This document shows, piece after piece, positions 1-11,024 of a stretch of DNA of 64,000 nt (position 1 is the first letter of the stretch; every line of letters begins with the position of its first letter). Origin of the DNA: Edaphochlamys debaryana (Eukaryota; Chlorophyta; Chlorophyceae; Chlamydomonadales). The notes beneath the pieces are model-generated. The model was not told the origin of the DNA and made no database searches. It saw nothing but the letters and a program-made list of their open reading frames with translations. Location of the stretch: contig JAEHOE010000013.1 of assembly GCA_016858145.1 (NCBI GenBank), positions 558,001 to 622,000 of the forward strand, in the 5' to 3' direction. A program made the translations under genes and the position numbers.

Positions 1-62
1 TCGGGCAATGCATGCATGGGTGACAGAGCGACCGCGCCCATACCCCTGCCTCCGTCCCTCAG

Positions 63-2368
63 GTCTTCATCTTGTCTCAGCGGCGCTGGTGAGCGCTGGG
101 AACTGGGGTTAGAGAGCGCTGCCATGCGCGAGGGGGGCCTACCTTGACGTGAAACCCCTCACCAGTCACCACCCCCACCCTAAACCCTCTCACACTTCCG
201 AGCTCCGTCAATCAAACGTCCGTTGCCGTACTCGCAGGCGCACGTGGCTACGCGACCCCTTGTACCTGACACGTGAACTGGCGCAGTACGTGTGCTTCGC
301 CGTGTTTGTGGGGCTGGTGTACGCCCGGTGAGCTAGTGGGCGGGGGCCATGTGTGCGTGTATGTAGGGCTCGGGGCTGGGGAGCAAGTTAGTTTGGGGTT
401 CTGCGCGCAATGGGCCATATATAGGTGACTCCCTAGCCAGCACCCCACGCACGCACACACCTCGCCCCACACACACATGCGAGCAGCCCTTCCCACACCT
501 GCAGCTCTTACTGCCTCATGCCGCCTTTCTACGACCCCTCCCGGTCCCTCTGACCTCTCGCTTGTCTCGTCAGGTTCAGTGACCAGCTGGGCGTGGGCGA
601 CTACGCGCGCTCCACCTGCGTGTTCGTGATGCTCTGCACCCTCAGCAACGTGCCGCCCAACACGGCGGGTGAGCGAACCTACCGACGCCGTGATGAGCTC
701 CTTCGCCCTGCCGGGCCGTGCGTCCATCCCCTCCCGCACTCGATCCGCTACCTCCCTCGCCCCCCCCAAGCCCTCACTCCGTCCCGCTATCTACAACCCC
801 TCCGTCCGCAACCAACCTACCCCGGCCTCGTCACGCACCGCCGCCTCACCCTCCACCCCCCCTCCCCTCCACCCCCTCCACCCCCTCCCCCACCCCCGAT
901 GCTCTCCCGCTTATCAGCTTCAAACACCCCCTCCACCCCCTCCCCCACCCCCATCCACCCCCTCCCCCACCCCCTCCACCCCCTCCATCCATCCCCCCAC
1001 CCCCATCCACCCCCTCCCCCACCCCCCTCCACCCCCTCCATCCATCGCCCCACCCCCATCCACCCCCTCCATCCATCGCCCCACCCCCATCCACCCCCGC
1101 CCCCACCCCCCTCCACCCCCTCCATCCATCCCCCCACCCCCATCCCGCTCCCCCCACCCCGCAGTGGCCACCTGGCAGGAGGAGCGCGGGCTGCTCAAGC
1201 GGGAGCTGGGCGACCGCCTCTACTCCGTCACCGCATACTACCTGGCGAGGTACTCGGTGCTGCTGCCGTTCGCGCTGGCGCAGGTCGGCGTGTTCCTGTC
1301 CATACTCTACTTCATGGCGGGGTTCGCGGTTAGTGCGGATGGAGCGCGTGATAAGAAGGCACGAAACTAGTAGCCCTCTGGGTGCAATGTCGGCATGCAC
1401 CGGTGTGTACCGGTACCGGTACCTGCTCGGTGGAGCGGCGGGTGGAGCGTGTGGGGCATCGACACGGAAGCGGGTACCGTTAGGGGCGAAGCCGGGGGCC
1501 TGCGTGCTGATACCCACTTGGGGCGGGGGGCCATCCTAAGGCAACAGACCTACGGTACGTTACGTTATGGAGGGTGTGGGGTGTGGGGTGTCGACACGGA
1601 AGCGGGTACCGGTAGCACCGGTAGGGGCGAAGCCGGGGGCTGCGGGGAGTATGTAGATAGTGACATTGCGAGGGCACAGGGCGGCACTCACCCCCCAGCC
1701 GTACCCCGCGGACCTGCAGGCCTCCGTCTCTGGCTTCTTCACCTTTTACGGAGTGCTGCTGATGTTCGAGATGGTGTCCGAGGGCATCGGCGCCTGCTTC
1801 GCCGCCATGACGCGCACGCTGACTGCGGGCCTGCTGGCGGCCATGCTGTGCCTCATGGCCTGCCTGGCCTTCGGGGGCTTCCTCACGACAGAGGTGGGTG
1901 GGGAAGAGGAAGGGGAGGGGAAGGGGGAGGTAGGGGGAGCGAGGGGGAGGGGAAGGGGCACCAGCCAATGCTCGGGTATCGAGTGGAAAAGGCAGAGGAC
2001 GCCGTCCCCCGAGCACGGCCCCCGGGACGGGCATCACGAACCCGCCGCCCTCACTGATGCATGCATGACTGCCTTGCTTGTTTGGCCCAACGAACAACCA
2101 CCAGGTCCCTCCCTACTTCGTGTGGATCCACAAGGCCAGCTACTTCACCTACGCCTACTCGGCCCTTATGCACACGGAGCTCTCCCGAGTGGTCTTTGTG
2201 GACCCCCAGACGGGCGGCGCGGTGCCGGGCATGCAGGCCTTTCCACGTCAGCTGGTCACGGGCCTGTCGTACGCGGGTAACGTGGGCGTGCTGGCGGCTC
2301 AATGCGCGGGCATGGAGGCAATCAAGCTGGCGTCGTTCCATGTGGCACACTGGACCGACAGGCTGTGA
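63..2368 (+). CDS. ABCG-type ABC transporter, C-terminal membrane half (5' partial)
   Basis: ABC-2/ABCG membrane domain of an ATP-driven exporter; the nucleotide-binding half lies off the left edge. Six exons read in phase: 63-88, 238-327, 574-668, 1165-1328, 1699-1893, 2105-2368 (stop TGA at the end). The joined protein starts with the typical ABCG linker (SQRRWRTWLRDPLYLTRELAQ, Arg/Trp-rich stretch before the first membrane helix), then helices around YVCFAVFVGLVYA, FVMLCTLSN, a cytosolic re-entrant segment with ERGLLKREL..RLYSVTAYYLAR, LPFALAQVGVFLSILYFMAG, and GFFTFYGVLLMF through LLAAMLCLMACLAFGG. The last exon supplies the extracellular loop (ASYFTYAYSALMHTEL) and a short tail. Known from the family: half-size ABCGs export lipids or hormones; the substrate cannot be told here. 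Introns 3 and 4 are repeat-filled. Confidence in the family is high; the exact ABCG clade is not assignable. Confidence 0.85.
845..1160. repeat. C-rich intronic minisatellite
   Basis: Inside ABCG intron 3 (669-1164). It is built from imperfect copies of CCACCCCCTCC, CCACCCCCATC and CATCCATCG[C/-]CCC units, almost purine-free on this strand, running up to the acceptor. The unit CATCCATCGCCCCACCCC is seen twice (near 1042 and 1071) and close variants follow. It serves as an extended polypyrimidine tract for the 1165 exon. Confidence 0.8.
1441..1645. repeat. Intronic direct repeat (period about 127 bp)
   Basis: ABCG intron 4 contains two copies of a ~60-bp unit: GTGTGGGGC/TG..TCGACACGGAAGCGGGTACC..AGGGGCGAAGCCGGGGGC at about 1447-1502 and 1573-1642. 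The second copy carries an extra GGTAGCACC insertion. TACCGGTA-type palindromes cluster at 1398-1425 and 1605-1625. Confidence 0.75.
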
Positions 2369-2579
2369 TGCATGAGATGCATGCATCCAGGCATGCGCTC
2401 GCTGCATGCATTATATTGTATGGGCTGGCTGGCGGTGCATTCTTGGTAGGACTGAGTAGACTGCGTGACGCCCGGGGTGCTGCCCTGATTTATGGATGCC
2501 CTGACTGGGCCCCAGCCATTGATGCTATTAGCATAAGCAGCCAGAAGTAAGATTTGGGAACAATGGAGTACGGCGGGGG

Positions 2580-3419
2580 TTGGCTGGGCTGAGGGGTAAA
2601 GCTAGGCCAGGTGCAGCAAGGGGTACTGATGAGGTAGGGCTAGTAGGGCGTTGCATGCCTAGGGTACCTACCTACGGCGGGTCAGGGCCCATATCCGACG
2701 GGTTCTGCCCCCTGTGCAAGGCGCTCGGCGCCCGCATCGAAGACGGCGGCGGACATATGCTGGGCGGCTGCCTGGAACCCGGCCTCAAGGGGCACTATAT
2801 TGCCCGGCATAATGAAGCAGTACAGATAATTGCTCGGTTTATACAGCAGTACAGCCCCTCCGGCGGCTGCTATATGGTTATGGACGCCAACGCAGCTGCC
2901 AACACCCCCGACTACTCTGCAGGCACACGCCTCCCCTCATGGCTCTTCCCAAGCAAGGGGAGTACATATGCCTGCCCCCACCGCCCTGATCTGCTGCTTA
3001 TCCCAGGCCTCCCCCTGCGTGAAGGTATGCGGCCCGACTATACGCCGCCACCACGCGCGGCCCGGGCAACAATGACTATCCACATCGTGGAAGTTGGATA
3101 CTGCTCAGACCTCAACCACCCCGACAAGGCGGCAGCAAAGCTGCTGCAGCACCAGGAGCTTGCGGCCATGCTGAGAACAGAGGGATGGAGAGTGGAACTG
3201 ACACCTACGCATGTAGTGACGCTTGGGTTTGGCGGCACCGTTTCTAAGACGTTACCCAAGCTGCTGACAACAGTGTTTAGGATTTCAACCGGCTTGGCCC
3301 GGAACTGCTGCTTGAAGCTCCACCGGATGGCTGTTGTGAGGCTTAACAACATTGTAGCGCACAGACGGAACTTGGAACGCAAGGCACATGGGAACCAATT
3401 TGCACCAGGCGGAGAGTAG
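2580..3419 (+). mobile_element. 5'-truncated non-LTR retrotransposon: CCHC knuckle plus restriction-like endonuclease
   Basis: An open frame of 279 codons without a true ATG at its start (the first codon is TTG), so it is the tail of a longer ORF. It shows C43-x2-C46-x12-H59-x4-C64, followed at 76-78 by RHN, then the RPD triad element (135-137), IVEVGY with E171, and Lys-rich DKAAAKLLQHQEL. This order (CCHC knuckle, RHN, PD...E...K) is that of the C-terminal restriction-like endonuclease domain of R2/NeSL/Dualen-type LINEs; in those elements it nicks the target for reverse transcription. No reverse-transcriptase domain is visible upstream: the ABCG stop is only about 210 bp away, so this is a truncated, probably immobile copy inserted just downstream of the transporter. 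The frame is still open, implying a fairly recent insertion. The 3' limit may extend to about 3530 (GC-rich tail). Confidence 0.75.
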
Positions 3420-4336
3420 GTTTTTAAGTGTGATGGACCTGCCGGGGCGAGGGCCCGGCGGGTGCGGCCAAGTCAAGTGGCCGGTGGCGGGGCGTTGATT
3501 CTGCCCCGCCCCCTTAACCCCGAAGTGGGGCACGCAGTTGCTGGCGTACGTGCCTGACGCGCAGGCAGGCTAGGCAGGCGGAAACTGCTAGTGCTGAATG
3601 TGCGCTGTGCCTAATGCATGTACCGCCGATGCTTTGGCGCACTGGTATTGTTCAGATCAGCAGAGAGCGAGAGGCAGGAGCGAGTGCTGGGGCTGGGGCT
3701 CGGCCCCTGCTGATGACTGGGATGGCGGGGATGGAGGGGTGGGTACTATGACGATGACAGCGACCGAATGACGCGCACGCAATCAACCCCAGCCGTGGAG
3801 AGCATGCTGCGCTCGCTGACCACTGCACGCAGGACCCACCAATCGAGGCAATCAACGCGTGTACGCTTCAGTTGTCTGAGACTGGGCCAGCTTGGTGGGC
3901 CAGCTTGTAAGAAGGAAGTGGGGACAATAATGGGCTATACTGGCTGGGAGACCACCGCCGAAGTCATCATCCCTCGCTCGGCGGTTGCAGTGAGAGGGGC
4001 CGCCAAACAACCTCTGAAACTGTGCCGCTGTGCCATCATTGCCGCCTGGATAGGGAATCCTTGGGGGTGCACGCACACGCACGACAGGAGAGAGGGAGGG
4101 GCCGGCTGGAGGGCGAGGCCCCCAACCAGTGGGCGAGGCCCCCAACCCGTGGCGCGTTGTATGCTTTACGGGGGCGGTGGTCTCAGGCAGGGATGTTCTT
4201 GGCGCGGGGGCGGGGACGCTGTACTCACAGGTGCCAGGGAAGCGGGGGAGCGTAGCCAGGGTGACGACGACGGGGGATGCAGCTTGGCGCGGGGTGGGGG
4301 TGGGCGGAGGGGCTATTACTTACGAACATACACCCC

Positions 4337-4525
4337 GGGTTCTCACTGTTACTCAGCTATTTGGACCGGGCCCGGCGCTCGGGCCTGGCAGTCATGGACG
4401 TCGGGAGGGGAGGGCGTCCGGACGACTCTTAGGCGGCAGGAGGTGGTCACGAACACTGGGTTCTCACGGCTTGGAAGACCGGGCCCGGGTAACCCGGGCC
4501 TGGACCGTCGTGGACTTCCCTTCGA
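4337..4525. repeat. Diverged direct repeat, about 122-bp spacing
   Basis: Two imperfect copies share GGGTTCTCAC, then GACCGGGCCCGG, then GGGCCTGG followed by GTC(A/G)TGGAC. Copies lie at about 4337-4402 and 4459-4517. Confidence 0.55.
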
Positions 4526-4944
4526 CGCCGTCAAAGTGTATGAGCACCTCTGCGGCTTCTGGCTGCTGCGGCTTCGGCTGGACCTGCTTGAAAGACTGGG
4601 CCCCGGCCAGGACTTCGACGTCGCCCCGCCTTAGTCTCGAGGCGTACGGCAGCTGAGCTGAATGTATGGGCACCTTTGTCTACGCCGCTCGCCGTGAATG
4701 TAAGGCTGACACGCCAGGTGCACGCCGAGCCTTGGTGGGAACCTGGACGTTCACGTCAGCTAGCGACGCAAACGTTTGCACTTGCGCTCCCGGATTTGTT
4801 GCAGTGCAAGTTCGTTATTATACAAGGGATTCACTGCTCTATGCGTTGCGATGCAAACGAGTAGGATTGGCGCGCGGAAGGCAAGGGTCAGGCCGCACTC
4901 CACGAACACGCGCCTTTGCCAGCCCAGGCAGGTGCGAAAGACGA

Positions 4945-4950
4945 TATATA
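4945..4950 (+). promoter_or_regulatory. TATA-like element before the GH1 gene
   Basis: TATATA followed by GCTATAACG in an otherwise GC-rich stretch, about 55 bp upstream of the first exon that can be assigned to the GH1 gene. Position-based inference only. Confidence 0.25.
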
Positions 4951-5001
4951 GCTATAACGTTCCATGGCTGTAGCTTTACTTGCCTCGTCCCCTCGTCGCA
5001 G

Positions 5002-8000
5002 TCGTCTGCGAGTCATGCTCCCATCCAGCCTCCTATTCACGCGGACCAGAGCGTCACCGGTCATGCCTGCTCCCTTCGTGTAGAAGGCGTATCAAAACGC
5101 TTTTTGAAGGGCACTGGTCTCAGCGTGTGGCAAAACTCCCTCGATGATGGCTCAAATTGGACAGACTTTCTCCTCAAGCGGCTCCCGGCTGCGGCCCGAC
5201 CGACGCGTTCGAGCGAAGACTCCAGCATCTCAGTTACCAGTGATTTCTGGAACAAGTGAGCCCCGTCAGGGAGGGCTGAAAGGCGAAGCAGTGGCGGGGG
5301 TGGCGGCGGGAGGTAGGGGCGGGGGCGTTCCTTGGTTCGTTCGGCTCTGTCCGGCGCTGCAGCCGCAGCGTCGTCCAAGAACGCATTCGTCCCGCACCTA
5401 CCCTGCAAGCCTTGCGAAGCCCTCATTTGCCTTTATACATACGTCCCAACATGCAAACTGCTGCCAGCTATGAGCGGGACATCCGGCTGGCCGCTGAGCT
5501 GGGCTGCACCAGCTTCCGCCTGTCCCTGGAGTGGGCGCGCCTGGAGCCTCGGCAGGGAATGCACGACCTGGAGGCTGTGTCGAGGTGAGTGCTGGAGGTC
5601 AGGCACAGGACCCCTTGGGTCCCAGCACTCATCAGCCGTCACCTACCAGTGAGGCAGCGTGCGTGCACCACGTACAGGACCATACGGTACGGCTGCACAG
5701 ATAGTACGGATCAAAGTATACGTGGGCACTTGGGGCACATGCGCCAAGTGCAATCGATCCCGCCCAGCCCACGCACAGCGCCCCGTTCTCCAACCCTCCC
5801 TATCCACCCCCTGACACCGCCCCCCCCTGAAGCACGTCACTCCCCCCGTTCCACCCTCTCTCTCCCCTTACCATCACGCACCCGCCATGCCACCCACCCA
5901 CCCGCCTTGGTACCCTTGGGCCCCCCAGGTACCGTCGCGTGCTGGAATGCATCCGGGCGCACGGCATGGAGCCCAACGTCACGCTGTGGCACTTCGTGCA
6001 CCCCACCTGGTTCGAGGAAGCAGGCGGATGGGCGCAGGAGGACAACGTCCCCGCCTTCGTGGATTATGCACGGGTGGGATAGGCACGCGCGTGCACGCGC
6101 ACGGCAAGCCGCCGGCAGGAAGCTTACATAGCTAGAGTAGCTAGAGGCCCCACGCACTCTGCTTGCCTCGAGGCGGCTCTCACCACAAGCAACGCCTGAC
6201 TGCTGCGAGGCCTCTGTGCTCACAAGCAGCGGCCGCTTTACTTCATTGCTTGTCTCCGGGTGCCCGCCTGCCTCAGCGCTGCTTCGAGTGGTTCGGGCCC
6301 CAGGTCAAGCTCTGGGCGACGCTCAACGAACCCACGGCAAGTCACGCACCGGTACCGGCACCCGCTTGTCTATCTTTACCCCAGCCACCCGGGAGCTGAG
6401 TGGCTGATTGGCTGCTGCCACTCTATCTGTCAGCGACCTAATTGGCACCGTCAGACCAAAGTATCTATCCTTACGACTTGTCACCCTGATTGTCACATGC
6501 GGTACTCGCTGCGCTTGACCCGGCCCACCTCACTGATGCCGGGCCCCTTGGCTACTGTCTGCTCCATCCCCTCAAAACCTCTCGCTCGCAGTGCTACGCC
6601 TTTGTGGGACACGTGCTGGGCGTGGGCCCGCCCGGTCGCCTCTTGGACCTGGCGGGCGCGGGCCGCGTGCTGAGCAGCCTGCTGCGGGCGCACTCGGCCG
6701 CCTACGCGGCCATCAAGGCCCTGCCGGGAGGGGCGGACGCGCAGGTGGGTGGGCGGTGAGGGCGCGTGACTCATCAGGACCCCTGCTGGGTCCCTACGGT
6801 CATCGGCATCATGCAAACGGCACATGCGGGTTCTAGAGAAGGAATCTGATTGTGCCCTACTAACGGTACGGCACCTGCCATGCTGTACGCTTGATTGGTA
6901 GCCGGAGCGGCGAGCGGCGCTCCTTGTGCTTGAGCCCATTCCGTGTCCGTGTCATGCGGCCTCCCTGCTAGCTGTCAGCCTGAGTGCCGTCGCCCCCTGT
7001 GCCCGCATGGGGCAGGTGGGCCTGGTGAACCACCACCTCTCCTTCGAGCCGCTGGTGCGTGAGTGCGTGAGGGTTGCAGGACGGGTTGGAAATGAATGCG
7101 GTTGGCTAGCTTTTCAGGCGCGCGCTGGCACATGGGTTGAGTAGGATTGCTGAAGGATTGTGGCCTCCTATGGTTCCATTCCCGTGCAGGGAAAGGGCGT
7201 CCTGTACCTCTTGGCCAAGTAAGCAGGGGGTATGCTGGAGCATAGCGCTGTACTAGGGATATATGATGAATGTCCTTTCGAGCGCCCACTCGCCTGCAGT
7301 CAGCACCCCTCTGCCCCCTGTTGCCTTCGGCAACACACACGCACCTGCCATGTGCATATCTACACCGCTCCTGTACGATGCGTGCTCCTCGCTAAAACCC
7401 ATTGACCTTGCCTCCTTCGCGCCCTCTGCCCCCCCCCCCTGCCTCAGGCTCGCGAGTGACTGGCTCTCGTACCTGTGGGGCTGGGACGTCATGGAGCGAT
7501 GGCTGCTCACCGGTGCGCGGGCACGAGGGCGCGTGTGCTTACGTCGGTGGCCGGGGTGGGCTGCCGGTGGCTGGTAGCGGCCGGCGCAGTGGGGGTGCAA
7601 GGGCGTGAGGGTAGAGACCGGGTCAAGGGGGTCACCCCGATGACGGTCATCCGCCCTTGCACCTTGGCAAGTCGCCAAGCAGCTAGCAGGCTGCGGAGAG
7701 CACTGCGTGCGAGCGGGTTGCGTGTGCGTGCGGAGGTTTGCACAAGCCCCACCAGGTCCGACCAGGTCCGACCAGGCCCGACCAGCCTCCCCCAAAGCGC
7801 TGCCACGCATACCCAATGCCCTATCCCGGTGCGTGCGCGCAGGGCGCTTCGAGTGGGCACCGGTCCCAGGCGTGCGCCTGAGCTGGGAGCACCCCAGCGG
7901 CCGGCCGCCGTGCGACTGGTGAGCACGCAGGAGCGTACCGGTATCGGACTCGATCGAGGCCCTCAAGCGCACGCACAACCTGCCAACACTAGCGGCGGCA

Positions 8001-9595
8001 CGGCCACGTCATACTGACCCCTGCCTGCCCCCCGCCGCCGTTGATGTCCTTAACCCGCCCCCTGCTTGCCTTCCCCTCCCGCCCGTTGATGTCTCTAAAC
8101 CAGGTGGGGCATCAACTACTACACGTCCGCCTGCGTCTGCTCCTGGAGCCTGCAGTCCGCCTGCCGGCCCGGGCAGCGCATGACTGACATGGGCTACCCC
8201 CTGAGCGCCGAGGGGATGTACCGCTGCATCAAGAGGTGCGTGACAGGGCAAGTGGCGCGTGGGAACGAAGCGTGGGGAGGCGGGGAAGTGGGGTGCGGGG
8301 CCAGCGGGCTTTGGGCCAGGTAGGGCAATAAAAGCACTGCGTTGGAGGTCGTGGAAGGGAAGAATGAGTGGAAGAGGCAAACCAGGCGGATCCTTGTCGT
8401 TTGGCATTACGTATCCCAGGAAGTGAGAGCCTGCCCTCTTCACGCCCCGTGCTGCGTACGGCAGGTGCTCAACGTACGGCATGCCGCTGTACGTCACGGA
8501 GACGGGCGTCGCCGACGCACGTGACGACCAGCGGGCGGCCATGATCCAGAGCTACATGGCGGCGGTGAGCGGGGGACAAGGGGCTGGGGCGGCGCTGGCG
8601 GCTGAAGCGGCTGCATGTGTGCACCAACGGAGGGAGGGCAGAATCTGGTGTGCATCCCATCCTTTGTTTTGCACTGTTGAGTGAGTCCCGTGCTCGTGCA
8701 GGTGCTGCGGGCGATGGAGGAAGGATGCGACGTGCGCGGCGTGTACTACTGGTGAGGGGCCCGACGGGCGGGGAATCAGGGTCTGTACTGCCCGGGTCCC
8801 AAGGCCCTTCAAGAGCGATAGCCCACGTCAGCAGGATCGCACTCCCGACCAAACCCCCACACACCACCCCAGCCACCAGCTGCGTGCCACAACATTCATA
8901 CAAGCGCGCGCCGCTTGACTCCCGCCCCGCTCCGGATGCCTCCGGATGCCTCCGGATGCTCAGGGACCAAGACCCAACATCACCGTCCACCCCACCCCCA
9001 CGCCCCGCCTAACCCCCACCGCATGCAGGACGCTGGTCGACAGCCTGGAGTGGTGCCTGGGCTACACCATGAAGTTCGGGCTGTACGCGTGGGAGCCAGA
9101 CGGCAGCGTGGACCGGGTGCTGAGGGTGAGCGGGCATGGGCCGTGCGATGAATGCGGGCGGGTGAGTACCTCTGGAAGGCAGGACGTTTGGTGATCAGGA
9201 TGAAGTTTGGAACCCCTGCCTGCCGGTCCGCTCCCCTGCTGCCGCAGGAGGGCAGCAAGGCGCTGGTGCGCTTCTTCGCCGCGCTGCCCGACAGCCTGCA
9301 GGCCGCACGCCAGGCGGCGCGGCAGGTGCGGACGCTCCTGCTGCGGCAGCGGGACCCCGCCGGCGGGGAGCAGCAGGAGCAGGCGCGGGGGCCCCAGGCG
9401 GCGACGCAGGCGGGGGCGGGGGCGGGGGCGAGGGCGGGGGTGGGGGCAAGCAGCAGACGCGGAGCAGGCGTGGGGGGGCGCACCGGCGAGCAGGTTGTGG
9501 CTCAGCTGCTGCGGCTGGCGCTCGAGGGCTTGATGGCGCTGCTGAGGGGGTGGCGCGCGGCGGGGACGGGCAGGGCAGCATCTGCGGCGGCGTGA
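5002..9595 (+). CDS. Glycoside hydrolase family 1 protein (beta-glucosidase / SFR2-like)
   Basis: Fourteen exons chain in phase: 5002-5255, 5468-5584, 5929-6073, 6277-6336, 6592-6744, 7016-7054, 7190-7218, 7448-7512, 7843-7918, 8104-8235, 8465-8564, 8702-8751, 9029-9125, 9248-9595. Motifs in GH1 order: RFLKGTGLSVWQN (N-terminal strand), SDFWNNYERDIRLAAELG, FRLSLEWARLEP, NVTLWHF, TLNEPT (acid/base Glu), LVNHHLSF, WGINYYTS, MPLYVTETGVAD (nucleophile Glu; the family normally has TENG), YYWTLVDSLEWCLGYTMKFGLY. The spacing and the HHLSF, GINYY and TETGVAD-to-TLVDSLEW blocks resemble plant SFR2, a GH1-fold galactolipid galactosyltransferase of the plastid envelope, but a plain beta-glucosidase is equally possible. 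The last exon adds a Gln/Ala/Gly-rich tail. The intron after NEPT is GC-AG. The start is unresolved: no in-frame ATG lies between 5002 and the first motif, so an upstream exon is expected. Confidence 0.82.
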
Positions 9596-9780
9596 TCCCG
9601 GCGGGGACGGAGGGGGGGTGCAGAGCACTACACCATTCGCACCACACATTCATTTCGTTTGCCATTCGTGTGGTGCACAGAAGCGCGGAAGTTAGGCATT
9701 TAGAGGTGGTAGAGCTGTCTGATTGAGCTGCGCTATTCGATCATTATCATTATTCAACTTCGTGGGTTCATAGCGCCTCC

Positions 9781-9890
9781 CCGTATCTCACTGTCTAGCA
9801 GCACAGAGACGCATGGGCTGGCAACCCCGTGCGGAGCGTCAGACCGTATGCCCAAGCAAGGGTTGTTCATGGGAAGCTTGGTGAGTAGGG
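9781..9890 (-). repeat. Diverged repeat, copy A (possibly once coding)
   Basis: Shares GTCTAGCAGCA, CGCATGGGC, GCGTACGCCGTATG-like and TGTTCATGGGAAGCTTGGTG with copy B about 303 bp away. On the minus strand both read a related peptide beginning TKLPMN, then G-x-R-S, then LLD-x-E. Origin unknown. Confidence 0.65.
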
Positions 9891-10088
9891 ATTGAATTGC
9901 AGGGCGTGCCGTACCGGTACGGTAGTCTGCTCCAGCGGCGCGTGTGTGTGGAGCGAGTTGAGTTGGCGTGCGCATGCTGGGTGCACGGGGTATTGCGCCC
10001 CTAACTTGAGCTGCACGGAACAGCAGGGAGTGAGAGTGTAGGGCGGGGGCACGCCTTAGTCTAACTCCACCCGCTCAGTGAGCTGCGT

Positions 10089-10190
10089 TGCATCTCGTTG
10101 TCTAGCAGCATCGCATGGGCCGGGACCTTGCTCCTTGTGGAGCGTACGCCGTATGCAGCGGGGCTGTTCATGGGAAGCTTGGTGGTTGGA
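10089..10190 (-). repeat. Diverged repeat, copy B (possibly once coding)
   Basis: Partner of copy A in the same orientation. The minus-strand reading TKLPMNSPAAYGVRS ... AHAMLLDNEMQRS matches copy A at the conserved positions despite many third-position changes and a small length difference. Confidence 0.65.
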
Positions 10191-10730
10191 AGTGCAGGGA
10201 GTGCTGAACCGGTCATCTGACTATTATTTTGGATGCACGAACGAACGAAGAGGCTTGTGGTGCTGGGATTTGTGACAATGCAGTCGTCAGGTGGAGGGGC
10301 CACGAATGAAGGGGCCAGCCGGTGGCGTGTGCGCCGGCATCCTCGAGACGAGGGAGCGCAGGAGGGTGCCGGAGGTGCGTAGATGTGTGGGGGAAAAACC
10401 TAGACTTGCCGAGTGGCAACACTGTGTGGATCCAGATCACGCGCGGGCAATGGGCTGGATCCTGGATGGACTGGCGCCTCACGCCAGCGAGACCCTGCGT
10501 GCCCGGGCTGTGCATGTGATGGCGCATGCGCACCAGTCCTCGTCTATCAGTCTCTGCCGGTGGCGGTAGGAACTGTGAAAACCTCAACCACGCTTCAATT
10601 GTGCAGAACTTCAGTTGGCGAGAGGACGCCAAATCCGCTTTCAGAATCCAAAACGGATGCCTTGCAGAGTTCTGGGCCCTCAAAGTAGGGGGGGATGCGG
10701 GGGGCGGGGCCGGCGACGGGGAAAGGGAGG

Positions 10731-11024
10731 CCCTGAACTTCTGTCCAGCTCCCGTCCTTCTGTCACAGCGGTCTGACGCACCCCCACAGCCTTCCCTGTG
10801 CGTGTAAGCCTGTTATGAAGTCAAGTCTGACCTCCGGAGATGCCTGAGCACCACCGACCGTAGGGATGGTGGTTGAAGCGGGGCTTCGGGGAGCACATGC
10901 CGGCAGGTCCGCTGGTGGGACACATGACGACCGACGCTGCCACCGCCGGCAGGCATGCGGTGCACTGTTATGCCCATAGCTCGTCAAGTCGTCATACAGG
11001 AGGCCTAGGGCATTCACAGCGCGG
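10731..11024 (+). repeat. Dispersed repeat, copy 1
   Basis: Matches 49101-49466 in the same orientation. Shared blocks in order: GTCCAGCTCCCGTCC, ACAGCGGTCTGACGCA, TATGAAGT, GGAGATGCCTGAGCACCACC, GACCGACGCTGCCAC, TAGCTCGTCA and AGGAGGCC. Intervening parts differ by indels. No coding frame is conserved between copies, so it looks like a non-autonomous element or solo fragment. Confidence 0.75.

Larger units (their letters stand above)
3420..5001. other. Intergenic region, no gene recognised
   Basis: I see no exon chain with a recognisable family on either strand. It holds the probable 3' tail of the LINE relic (to about 3530), a 20-bp doublet GGCGAGGCCCCCAACC at 4116-4131 and 4134-4149, a diverged ~60-bp direct repeat (4337-4525) and, near the right end, a TATA-like element before the GH1 gene. 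Undetected 5' exons of the GH1 gene could lie here. Confidence 0.5.
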
